In this document: piece by piece, positions 1 through 7,089 of the stretch | Numbering within the stretch: position 1 is the stretch's first letter | How the letters are laid out: every line of letters starts with the position of its first letter | NCBI GenBank assembly: GCA_002344005.1 | Contig: DDTD01000027.1 | Location: forward strand, 100,023-145,915 | Origin: Ignavibacteria bacterium UBA2373 | GTDB lineage: Bacteria; Bacteroidota; Ignavibacteria; Kapaibacteriales; UBA961 | Direction of reading: 5' to 3' | DNA: 45,893 bases | Notes under the pieces: model-generated | The model's input: only the letters and a program-made list of their open reading frames with translations | Told to the model about the DNA's origin: nothing | Database searches by the model: none | Program-made: the position numbers and the translations under genes

Positions 1-151
1 GGAAGTCTGTAAAGCTTTTGAGGAGGTCTGTAATACTTTTGAGAAAGTCTGTAAAGCTTTTGAGGGAGTCCGCCATGCTTTTGAAGAGGTATATATACTA
101 TGAGTTTTGGTATATATACATTGAGAGGAGGTATATATATTGAATGAGATA
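1..151. repeat. 21-bp tandem repeat array, seven degenerate units, cut by window edge
   Basis: Units begin at 5, 26, 47, 68, 89, 110 and 131, an exact 21-bp period. The first four share the pattern GTCTGTAAAGCTTTTGAGG with small changes. The last three have diverged to a TATATATA core but keep the period and the GAG/AGG end. Because 21 is a multiple of three, the array reads as heptads. On the plus strand it is open from base 3 to a TGA at 141-143, as KSVKLLR-like heptads. On the minus strand an ATG at 76-74 starts LKSFTDF-like heptads running off the edge. The array probably continues left of the window. Confidence 0.85.
3..143 (+). CDS. Possible 3' end of a heptad-repeat protein (partial)
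   Basis: This frame enters from the left edge and stays open for 46 codons up to the TGA at 141-143. It encodes heptads such as KSVKLLR, RSVILLR, KSVKLLR and ESAMLLK, then an aromatic-rich tail (RYIYYEF, WYIYIER, RYIY). The heptads are basic and amphipathic, as expected for a short helix or coiled coil. No family is recognised. The opposite strand is also open with an ATG at 76, so the coding strand is uncertain and the array may be non-coding. Sequence to the left of the window would decide. Confidence 0.25.
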   Translation, partial: KSVKLLRRSVILLRKSVKLLRESAMLLKRYIYYEFWYIYIERRYIY

Positions 152-325
152 ATCAGATAATGAAAAGTATTGTTTTTCCATAGAAACGATATGATAATAG
201 AATGAAATGAAGAGATTCAATGAGCATGATATTGTTATGGGATTGCATCAGATATGGTTAGTGAATAAAAAAAAATCCCTCATCGTTTGTGCGAAGAGGG
301 ATATTTGTTTTTTGTGGTTAGCGGT
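152..325. other. Intergenic stretch left of the propeller gene
   Basis: This completes the gene-free left flank. It holds no credible reading frame and contains the terminator of the minus-strand gene that ends at 326. A short plus-strand frame beginning near 207 runs into the antisense of that gene and is not credible. Confidence 0.6.
275..302 (-). terminator. Rho-independent terminator of the propeller gene
   Basis: An inverted repeat ATCCCTC/GAGGGAT (275-281 with 296-302) is extended inward by TCG/CGA across one A-A mismatch. The plus-strand run of eight A at 267-275 becomes a T-tract just after the hairpin on the minus strand. It lies 24 bp beyond the stop of the minus-strand gene at 326, the expected place. 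Confidence 0.85.
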
Positions 326-3300
326 TTACTGTTCTTGGTTGTCGAATTGTTCGCGTGTGAGTATGGTAATAGGGTTTATGTTTTCGGCTTTGAGCAATGT
401 GTTGATGTCTTTGACAGATACGAGGAGTATGTCATTGAGTTTTTTTCTGGTATTGATTAGCTCGACTTCAAGGTTACCAATGCGTTTTTGTTGTTCGTCG
501 CTTGGTTTGCCTGCATATTGTGCAATTGTTCCGTAGATGCTTGCGAGTTTTTCTCGGAGCTTGTCTTCGGTGTCGGCGAAGAGTGTGCTTTTTTCAGCAA
601 TCATGGTTTTGTGGAGCGAGTCGAGTTGTTGTATTGCTTTTTGTGTTTTGTTTTTTGCTTGTGATGTTGGTTGAAGATTTTTGAGTGTTAATTTGAGTGA
701 GTCGCGAGTTGCTGTTGTTTGTTCGGCGATAAAAGCGAGGTCATCAATCATTGTCCATAGTTTTTTCATTGCTTGGTTTTGTGCAATGCGGTCTTGTGGT
801 TTATGGATAGATTTTTTGTCTTCGTTGATTGTGATATCGCCGATGTATTGCGTTCCGTTTTTGTTTATGCGCACTCCGTATGTGCCGGCGAGTACGGTGT
901 ATCCCCAGTTTCCACCTCCTGCGTTGGGAGATATTGCTACTCGTGGCGGTTTTGTTGTCATGTTCCATGAGAGCAGATTTATTCCTTTTCTTTTTCCGGC
1001 GGGTATTGTTGTGATAGTTTGATTTGTTTTTTTGTCAAATATTTCGACTGTCATGTCACCTATCATGTGTCTGCCTTTGAGGTAATAAGCGATGCGTGCA
1101 GCTTCGTTGGGGTTGGCTGCGATGAATTCGTCGGAGCCGTTGAATTCTTGGAATGATGTTGCGAATGACATTTCTGATGGTCTTGTTGGGAGGAAGACGA
1201 GTTCTTGTGTGAGTGCGTTGTTGTGGAGTGCTCTTAGTGGCGAGATGTCGTCAATGATGAATACTCCTCTTCCGTGTGTAGCGATGATGACATCGTGTTC
1301 GGTGGGGTGTATGACGATGTCTCGGACGGGCACTTTTGGTATTTCGTTTTTGAAGTTAGCCCATGTTTGTCCTGCGTCTATTGAGATGAATAGCCCGAGT
1401 TCAGTGCCGAGGAAGAGTAGATTTTTGTTGACGGGGTCTTGTCTTATGACGTGGGCGAATCCCCGTAGAGAATCGCTTGTGAGTTGTTTCCATGTTCGTC
1501 CGAAGTTTGTGGAAGTGAGGAGGTAAGTTTTGTGGTCTCCCATGGTGTGGTTGTCGAATGTTGCAAATATAGTTGCTTTGTCGAAGTGGCTTGGTTCGAC
1601 GCATGAGACCCATGTGTTTTTTGGAAGTATGTTAGCGTAGGCGGCAGTGAGGTTTTCCCATGTTTTTCCGCCTGTTGTAGTGAGTTGTATATTACCGTCG
1701 TCTGTACCAGCCCATATTATTTTTTCGTCTAAGGGCGATTCGGCGATGGTGTAGATAGTGCAGTGGTTTTCTGCGCTGGTATTGTCTTTTGTTACTCCCC
1801 CGGATTCAATTGGGTTGTATTTGTTTGAGTCATTGGTAGTGAGATCGGGTGATATTCTTTCCCATGTGTCGCCGTGGTTGTATGAGCGATGTACGTATTG
1901 TGAACCGATGTATATGGTTTTTGGGTTCGTTGGTGATTGGGTGATTGGTGTGTTCCAGTTGAATCGGAGCTTTTTTTCACCTTTTTCTTCGAAGGGAGTA
2001 ATTGGCTTAGTTTCGTTGGATGAAATGTGGCGACGAATAGCGCTACCTCCTTGTGATTCGAAGTAGAGTATGTCGGTGTTTGCTCTGTCACGAATGACGG
2101 CGAATCCGTCACCCCACCCTGTTGGTTGCCAGTTTTTGTTTTGTATTGCTCCTCCTCCGGGTACTTTGTGTGGTGCCATCCATGATCCATTGTCTTGAAG
2201 TCCACCGAAGACATTGTATGGTTTTTCGAGGTCATGAGAAATGCGGTAGAATTGCGCAAGAGGGAGGTTGCGGAATTGTGACCATGTAACTCCTCTGTCA
2301 TATGTTCTATAGACACCGCCGTCTGTGCCGAGTAGGAGGTGTTGTGGGTTTTCGGGGTCAATCCAAAGTGCGTGGTGGTCTGCGTGCGCTCCTCCGCCAT
2401 AGCTGAATCCATTGAATGTTTTGCCTCCGTCATCGGACATTCCGAGTTGGAATGAAGGTCGGTAAACGCGGTTTTCATTGTATGGATCAACGTAGAGGCA
2501 TGAGAAGTAGAATGGTCTTGCTGTGACGCTGATAGCATTTGACATTTTTGCCCATGATTCTCCTCGATTGTCGGAGCGGTAGAGTCCGCTTTCTTTAGAT
2601 TCAATCATTGCATAGACGATGTTTGGTTTTGAAGGTGCTATTGTGATGATGATTCTACCGAGGTCGCCTGTGGGAATGTCTTTTGTGAGTTTGTTCCATG
2701 TTTTTCCTGCATCCGTGCTTTTGTAGAATCCGCTTCCGGGACCTCCTGAGTTGAAAGTCCATGCTTTTCTGCGGAATTGCCACATTGCTGCATAGCATAT
2801 ATTGGGGTTTTCGGGGTCAATGGCAATATCAGCGCATCCTGTTTTGTTGTCAATGTAAAGAACTTTTTCAAAAGTTTTTCCTCCGTCGGTAGTGCGATAG
2901 AGTCCACGATGTTCGCTGTCGCCCCATAGTGCGCCGAGTCCTGCGACTAATGCAATGTCGGGGTTTTTTGGGTTGAGAGCTATTTTGGCGATACGTTCCA
3001 CATTTTCTAATCCGAGATGTTTCCAAGTTTCGCCGGCATCTGTTGTTTTATAGATTCCTCCGCCAATTGAGACACTGTTGCGCACATTGGATTCTCCTGT
3101 TCCGACCCATAATACTGAGTCTTGGTGCCGCGGGTCTAAAGCCATACATCCGATGGATTGGTATTTTTCTTTGTTGAATATTTCTTTGAAAGTAGTGCCA
3201 TTATCTTTTGATTTGAATATACCTCCGGCAGCGGAACCGACATAAATGGTAAGTCTTTTTTCATTTTTTCCCTTTTCGGTATTGAGGTAGAGAGCTTCAA

Positions 3301-3454
3301 TTGCTGTGACTCTTCCGCTTGATGTTGCGGGTCCTATTTCGCGAGCACGCATGGTGCCAAAGGTATATGGGGTGAGGACTTGCGCTATTGATTGTGCGGA
3401 GGAGGTTAATGCAATTGCAGAGAGTACTAAGGTAAAGTATAATTGTTTTTTCAT
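326..3454 (-). CDS. Secreted VPS10/sortilin-type BNR-repeat beta-propeller protein
   Basis: This 1042-residue protein starts with a signal peptide (MKKQLYFTLVLSAIALTSSA). About eleven Asp-box (BNR) motifs of the S/T-x-D-x-G-x-T-W/F type follow, including TDAGETW, TDGGKTF, STDAGKTW, SIDAGQTW and TTGGKTW, between residues of about 60 and 740. This pattern is typical of large proteins annotated as sortilin/VPS10-like or 'glycosyl hydrolase, BNR'. After the propellers come a beta-rich segment (about 780-890) and a charged helical segment (about 890-1030). No T9SS sorting domain is visible at the C-terminus, so it may stay in the periplasm or on the surface by another route. BNR folds occur in sialidases and in non-enzymatic adhesion or chaperone proteins; no sialidase active site could be assigned. 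It lies 21 bp after the LolA-like gene, likely in one operon, and ends at a strong terminator. Confidence 0.85.
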   Translation of the reverse strand: MKKQLYFTLVLSAIALTSSAQSIAQVLTPYTFGTMRAREIGPATSSGRVTAIEALYLNTEKGKNEKRLTIYVGSAAGGIFKSKDNGTTFKEIFNKEKYQSIGCMALDPRHQDSVLWVGTGESNVRNSVSIGGGIYKTTDAGETWKHLGLENVERIAKIALNPKNPDIALVAGLGALWGDSEHRGLYRTTDGGKTFEKVLYIDNKTGCADIAIDPENPNICYAAMWQFRRKAWTFNSGGPGSGFYKSTDAGKTWNKLTKDIPTGDLGRIIITIAPSKPNIVYAMIESKESGLYRSDNRGESWAKMSNAISVTARPFYFSCLYVDPYNENRVYRPSFQLGMSDDGGKTFNGFSYGGGAHADHHALWIDPENPQHLLLGTDGGVYRTYDRGVTWSQFRNLPLAQFYRISHDLEKPYNVFGGLQDNGSWMAPHKVPGGGAIQNKNWQPTGWGDGFAVIRDRANTDILYFESQGGSAIRRHISSNETKPITPFEEKGEKKLRFNWNTPITQSPTNPKTIYIGSQYVHRSYNHGDTWERISPDLTTNDSNKYNPIESGGVTKDNTSAENHCTIYTIAESPLDEKIIWAGTDDGNIQLTTTGGKTWENLTAAYANILPKNTWVSCVEPSHFDKATIFATFDNHTMGDHKTYLLTSTNFGRTWKQLTSDSLRGFAHVIRQDPVNKNLLFLGTELGLFISIDAGQTWANFKNEIPKVPVRDIVIHPTEHDVIIATHGRGVFIIDDISPLRALHNNALTQELVFLPTRPSEMSFATSFQEFNGSDEFIAANPNEAARIAYYLKGRHMIGDMTVEIFDKKTNQTITTIPAGKRKGINLLSWNMTTKPPRVAISPNAGGGNWGYTVLAGTYGVRINKNGTQYIGDITINEDKKSIHKPQDRIAQNQAMKKLWTMIDDLAFIAEQTTATRDSLKLTLKNLQPTSQAKNKTQKAIQQLDSLHKTMIAEKSTLFADTEDKLREKLASIYGTIAQYAGKPSDEQQKRIGNLEVELINTRKKLNDILLVSVKDINTLLKAENINPITILTREQFDNQEQ

Positions 3455-3475
3455 GTTTATTTTTCCTTTATAAGA

Positions 3476-4213
3476 TTATTGTTTTTTTGCGGGCATGGTG
3501 AAGAAAGCGTCTTCAACTTTGGTTGTAAAGTCATAGACTTCTATGTAATTTGCACCGTTTACTTCGCCGTTGGTTTTGGTTTCGATGGTGTAAGGTAATG
3601 TTAGTCCATTGACTGTTTTGTAATCGCTTGGGAACATATCAGATTCGACGAGTACGCCCGATTCGGTGTATTTGGTTGTTGTTTTCACTATAAGGTATGA
3701 GTCCACATCGAGGAAGTATGTAATTGCTGTACCGTCTTTGCGGATTGCTTCAATTTTATAGACTTCAGACCCTTCTATTTCATCTTTGCCTTTATAATCG
3801 AGTTTTGACCCGTCTTTGCCATTGGTAATTAAATCATTATGCACCATTTTAGCAATACGTTTCGCATCTTTAGCATTGTCTTCATTGAGGGGCTGCGGGT
3901 CTAATGAACCTGTCCATGGTTGTACAGTCCAGCCGCTTGTGCCATCGAATGCTTGAATATAGGTTAAGCCGGGCTGAAAGGCATAGTCTAATCGTGCTTT
4001 GTCGGGTAGTTTGATGGTGAAAGTCATGGGTCGTTTTTGCCCTCCGCCACCGCCTTGTGATTTTGCACGCACTATTACGGATTGAAAAGCGAGTAATTTT
4101 TCTGCCCCACCAATAGCTTTATGGTATTCGGTGAGGATAGATTGCAGGGTTTGTGAGTGGGTCAGCCCCGAACACACAGTAAAGGTAACAAGAAATATCA
4201 AAGCTCTTGTCAT
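3476..4213 (-). CDS. LolA-like periplasmic protein (outer-membrane lipoprotein-sorting-like)
   Basis: The 245-residue product has a signal peptide (MTRALIFLVTFTVCSGLTHS). It then resembles the LolA/LolB-like half-barrel family: an N-terminal helix with a conserved 'IGG..KL...QSV' start, then alternating strands with KLPDKARLDY and YKGKDEIEGSEVYKIEA. Many Bacteroidota genomes carry such proteins annotated as 'outer membrane lipoprotein-sorting protein' without proof that they carry lipoproteins. The gene lies immediately upstream of the large propeller gene (21 bp) and probably shares its transcript. I infer that it helps move or mature an exported partner, but that is only context. A second LolA-like protein lies at 17136-17879. 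Confidence 0.7.
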   Translation of the reverse strand: MTRALIFLVTFTVCSGLTHSQTLQSILTEYHKAIGGAEKLLAFQSVIVRAKSQGGGGGQKRPMTFTIKLPDKARLDYAFQPGLTYIQAFDGTSGWTVQPWTGSLDPQPLNEDNAKDAKRIAKMVHNDLITNGKDGSKLDYKGKDEIEGSEVYKIEAIRKDGTAITYFLDVDSYLIVKTTTKYTESGVLVESDMFPSDYKTVNGLTLPYTIETKTNGEVNGANYIEVYDFTTKVEDAFFTMPAKKQ

Positions 4214-4291
4214 AGGGTTAATCCTTATAATATATAGAAGAAATGAAGTAATCTAAGCTGATTAGACAGTATAGGAAGATACTGCGCTTTA

Positions 4292-4319
4292 TTGAGTCTG
4301 TTGATAATCAGCAGCTCAA
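4292..4319. terminator. 12-bp stem-loop between the flagellar block and the LolA-like gene
   Basis: TTGAG-T-CTGTTGA, loop TAA, TCAGCAG-CTCAA: the arms pair over 12 bp, with one G-T pair and one bulged T. It lies between the fliO stop (4383) and the LolA-like start (4213), both minus strand. There is no T-tract, so it may be a weak or factor-assisted terminator, or a 5' leader structure of the LolA-like mRNA. Confidence 0.5.
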
Positions 4320-4382
4320 AATGTGGACGAAAATACGAGCATTGAATGAGAAAGTGACAAGTGGGCTATGATTTAACAATTT

Positions 4383-4781
4383 TTAGTTTTTATTGAAATC
4401 ACGTTTTGTGATACTTTTTATGAAAGCAGCAAAGGATATATCATTCGGGGAAATGTCAGTGGAATGAATTGCGGAGCCGGACGATGCGGGAATGGGATTG
4501 TCTGCGTGAACATGTGCAGGTTTTTCGGACACATCAGCAATAAGATTGATGGATTGTTCGGAGATGCCGAGTAAGTATTTTTTTTCACCATACTTTACCA
4601 CAGCAACTTGACTTTTTGGAGAGACATTAACTCTTGAATCAATGGATAATGTTTGGAGCGAGGGGTCAATATGTACAGTGCGATGATGTGCTTTTTTCTT
4701 CAGGATAAACAAAAGCAAGGATAAACCGCCCACGGCAGCCATCATGGTAATAAACGCTTTGAGTAAGGATGGATCAATCAT
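4383..4781 (-). CDS. fliO: Flagellar biosynthesis protein FliO
   Basis: The 132-residue protein has one N-terminal membrane helix (FITMMAAVGGLSLLLFILKK). A small soluble domain follows with the FliO signature region: LSIDSRVNVSPKSQVAVVKY, then KYLLGISEQSINLI. FliO helps assemble the FliP/Q/R export gate of the flagellar type III apparatus in the inner membrane. The frame is open back to a TTG codon at 4808, directly after the fliN stop; I chose the ATG at 4781. It is the last gene of the fliL-fliM-fliN-fliO block. The partner genes fliP, fliQ and fliR, which often follow fliO, are not present; a hairpin and unrelated genes follow instead. Confidence 0.8.
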   Translation of the reverse strand: MIDPSLLKAFITMMAAVGGLSLLLFILKKKAHHRTVHIDPSLQTLSIDSRVNVSPKSQVAVVKYGEKKYLLGISEQSINLIADVSEKPAHVHADNPIPASSGSAIHSTDISPNDISFAAFIKSITKRDFNKN

Positions 4782-4808
4782 AGTTTCATCATCGTAAGAG
4801 TTGAACAA

Positions 4809-5219
4809 TTATCGTCTGATACCTTTTATACGTTCACCCGGCTCCACAAGGGATGTGATGCGAATACCAAAATGTTTATCAATGACTACTACTTCGCCTT
4901 CGGCAACTTTTTTGCCATTGACTAAGATGTCCACGGGTTCACTTACCAATTTATCGAACTCTATTACAGAGCCGCGACTAAGTTTGAGAATATCGCGAAT
5001 AAGCATATTTGTGCTGCCAAGTTCTATAGAAACAGGCAATTGCAAATCATAGAGCATAGCAAGTCGCGCTTCTTCGTTTGTTAAATCACCACCGGCTCGC
5101 TTGTCCACATTACCAAATTCTTGAAATTGGGGAGTAAATGCAGTTGCCTCAAACGTTGGGGAAGGCTCGGCTTCTACATTTCCGCTATTAATGAGTGCAT
5201 CAATTTCTTCTTGTGTCAC
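4809..5219 (-). CDS. fliN: Flagellar motor switch protein FliN with a FliM/FliY-like N-terminal peptide
   Basis: The 136-residue product ends in a SpoA domain typical of FliN: LQLPVSIELGSTNMLIRDIL, then RGSVIEFDKL, VDILVNGKKVAEGEVVVIDK and FGIRITSLV. FliN forms the lower part of the C-ring, which sets rotation direction and docks export cargo. The start codon is GTG at 5219, with an AAGGAG ribosome-binding site eight bases upstream inside the end of fliM. The first residues, TQEEIDALI, resemble the EIDALL-type CheY-binding peptide normally at the start of FliM or FliY. Enterobacterial FliN lacks this peptide. It lies 3 bp after fliM, so translation is probably coupled. Confidence 0.92.
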   Translation of the reverse strand: MTQEEIDALINSGNVEAEPSPTFEATAFTPQFQEFGNVDKRAGGDLTNEEARLAMLYDLQLPVSIELGSTNMLIRDILKLSRGSVIEFDKLVSEPVDILVNGKKVAEGEVVVIDKHFGIRITSLVEPGERIKGIRR

Positions 5220-5222
5220 GAC

Positions 5223-6254
5223 TTATTCTCCTTTTCTTTTGTACAGAGTGTCAATATCAACCAAATCATCTTGCTGAAGATTGCGCGTAATTTTTACGGA
5301 TTTTTTACCGTCAACGGCACCCGGTCTTGCAGCTAATTTTCTTCTGCCTGCAATAATTACTTCAATTTCTTGATTAATTCTGGTATTAAGTTTAAGAATA
5401 TCGCCAACTTTAAGTTCTAATAGTTCGCCTACGCCGATGCTTGCTTTTCCCAACAGTGCTTGAACAGGCAAATAAGTATGCGATAATTGTTGCCTCAAGA
5501 TTTGCATATTCTCTTTTTGACGCTCATTGGTAAATTTAGCAGAGGTAGTTAATTGCTGTCGGTTGAGCTGGGTAAGGATATCTTCCAGAGCAAAAGTCGG
5601 GAAACATAAATTCATCAAATATTGGTTCATACCAACATTGACATCAAACGAGACAACCACGACAATTTCGGACGAAGGGGCGATTTGAACGAAATCTGCC
5701 TCAGTTTCGAGTCGAGAGTAACGGAAAGAAAGTTCTGCAATAGAGCGCCATGCAGATGTTAAATCAGCAAAAGCATGTTCTATCATACCACGAATCACAG
5801 CTTGCTCAATCGGTGTTATTGATCGGGCTTTGCGGACTGTTTCGGATGAACCGCCCAGTAAACGCTCCACTAAAGTGAGGGCTAATTGCGGACTGATTTC
5901 CATAATGCCATTACCATCCGCTCCGGCAATGTCGAATACATAAATACAACTTGGATTAGAAACCGATAATATAAATTCAGAATAAAAAAGCTGGTCAATG
6001 GAAGTTACATTTATTGAAACCACTGTTTGCAGTTTCGATACCAAATAATACCCGAATGCCTCGGCAAAATTTTCATGAACATTTTGCAACATTCTGACTT
6101 GATTTTTTGAAATCCGATTTGGTCTGCGGAAATCATAAATCGAAGCATCTTTATTGCGCAAAGAACTTGTATTACCGACGAAACTGTCATTGCCCGCCGA
6201 ACTTATAACGGACAATAAGCTATCAATCTCATTTTGTGATAATACATCAGCCAT
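5223..6254 (-). CDS. fliM: Flagellar motor switch protein FliM
   Basis: The 343-residue protein matches FliM in length and layout. The N-terminal CheY-binding peptide LSQNEIDSLL is at residues of about 5-14. A CheC-like middle domain follows (for example YDFRRPNRISKNQVRMLQ, then LGGSSE and ITPIEQAVIRGMI). A C-terminal SpoA domain (about 255-330) has VQALLGKASIGVGELLELKV and GDILKLN. FliM sits between the FliG ring and FliN in the C-ring and receives phosphorylated CheY. It lies 15 bp downstream of fliL and 3 bp upstream of fliN. Confidence 0.95.
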   Translation of the reverse strand: MADVLSQNEIDSLLSVISSAGNDSFVGNTSSLRNKDASIYDFRRPNRISKNQVRMLQNVHENFAEAFGYYLVSKLQTVVSINVTSIDQLFYSEFILSVSNPSCIYVFDIAGADGNGIMEISPQLALTLVERLLGGSSETVRKARSITPIEQAVIRGMIEHAFADLTSAWRSIAELSFRYSRLETEADFVQIAPSSEIVVVVSFDVNVGMNQYLMNLCFPTFALEDILTQLNRQQLTTSAKFTNERQKENMQILRQQLSHTYLPVQALLGKASIGVGELLELKVGDILKLNTRINQEIEVIIAGRRKLAARPGAVDGKKSVKITRNLQQDDLVDIDTLYKRKGE

Positions 6255-6269
6255 AATTATTTGAAAATA

Positions 6270-6845
6270 TTATTGAATAATAAATTTTGAGATATAAATA
6301 TTACTCACTTTTGTACCAATGATATACGGTCTTATCTCTTTCTTGATTATCTTTGGCAAAGAATCGCGTAAAGCAACCCTTTGATAATCTTCTATAGTGT
6401 ATTTTTGTAATACTTTTAAAACCCCGTGACGGATAGGAATCATTAAGTCTTTCTCTACCTTCCCCTTTGCCTCTTCCGAATTTACTTCAATGCCTAAGTT
6501 TACCACAACATACCTGTCTGAGCCGTTAGGATTAACGATAAAATCTTCTGTGGGTATAACAAACCTTGGCAAAGGATTCCCATCTTCATCTAAGGGACCA
6601 ATTTCTTCCTCTTCTTCTTCAGCAGCGAGGTCACTATGGCTTTTAGCTTCTTTTTTAGGTTTGTCTGATTTTTCATCTTCATGTGAACCACCAAAGAACT
6701 TAACGCCTAAAAAGATACCTGCGCCAAAGACAACCGCTACCAATAAGCCGGCAACTGCTGCCATGAGAACAGTTTTCATGCCCCCACCGCCTTCTTTTTT
6801 AGGTTTCGCGGGTTTTTCTTCTACTTCATCTGCATCATCTGCCAT
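6270..6845 (-). CDS. fliL: Flagellar basal body-associated protein FliL
   Basis: The 191-residue protein has a short charged cytoplasmic tail, one membrane helix (about 25-50, VLMAAVAGLLVAVVFGAGIF), an acidic/lysine-rich linker, and a periplasmic FliL domain (about 90-191) with FIVNPNGSDRYVVVNLGIEV and a C-terminal segment ending NIYISKFIIQ. FliL rings surround the stator units and support torque at high load. It is the first gene of the flagellar block, after a 244-bp gap from ugd that contains an inverted repeat. The linker (EEEEEEIGPLDEDGNPLP) is unusually acidic. Confidence 0.9.
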   Translation of the reverse strand: MADDADEVEEKPAKPKKEGGGGMKTVLMAAVAGLLVAVVFGAGIFLGVKFFGGSHEDEKSDKPKKEAKSHSDLAAEEEEEEIGPLDEDGNPLPRFVIPTEDFIVNPNGSDRYVVVNLGIEVNSEEAKGKVEKDLMIPIRHGVLKVLQKYTIEDYQRVALRDSLPKIIKKEIRPYIIGTKVSNIYISKFIIQ

Positions 6846-6893
6846 GAGAATTTTCCTTATTATCCTTATTACACATGTTTATTGCTGAATAGA

Positions 6894-6917
6894 CTAAAAC
6901 CCTGTTGAGGGTTTTAG
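6894..6917. terminator. Perfect 10-bp inverted repeat upstream of fliL
   Basis: CTAAAACCCT - GTTG - AGGGTTTTAG is a perfect hairpin lying between ugd and fliL, both on the minus strand. Each arm contains a T/A run, but no free T-tract follows on the minus strand. It may end ugd transcription weakly or be part of the fliL leader. Confidence 0.55.
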
Positions 6918-7089
6918 CTTGATTATTGTGCCAAAAACACTATATCATCGGAATTTTGACGACAAATCAATGTATCGTTATTAATTAAGACACTTAGGAA
7001 TAAGAATGCCATAAGTGAGTAATGCAAGAAAAAGCTATACAATCTGAGATATTTGTTGAATATCGTTGTAGTGGTTAATAAAAACCACT

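Noticed and set aside
1..151. CRISPR array
   Set aside because: Repeats are contiguous 21-bp units with no unique spacers, and no cas genes are present.
1792..2604. Long minus-strand shadow frame (270 codons) within the propeller gene
   Set aside because: Rich in Thr/His/Ser with no domain, fully inside a well-supported gene in another frame.
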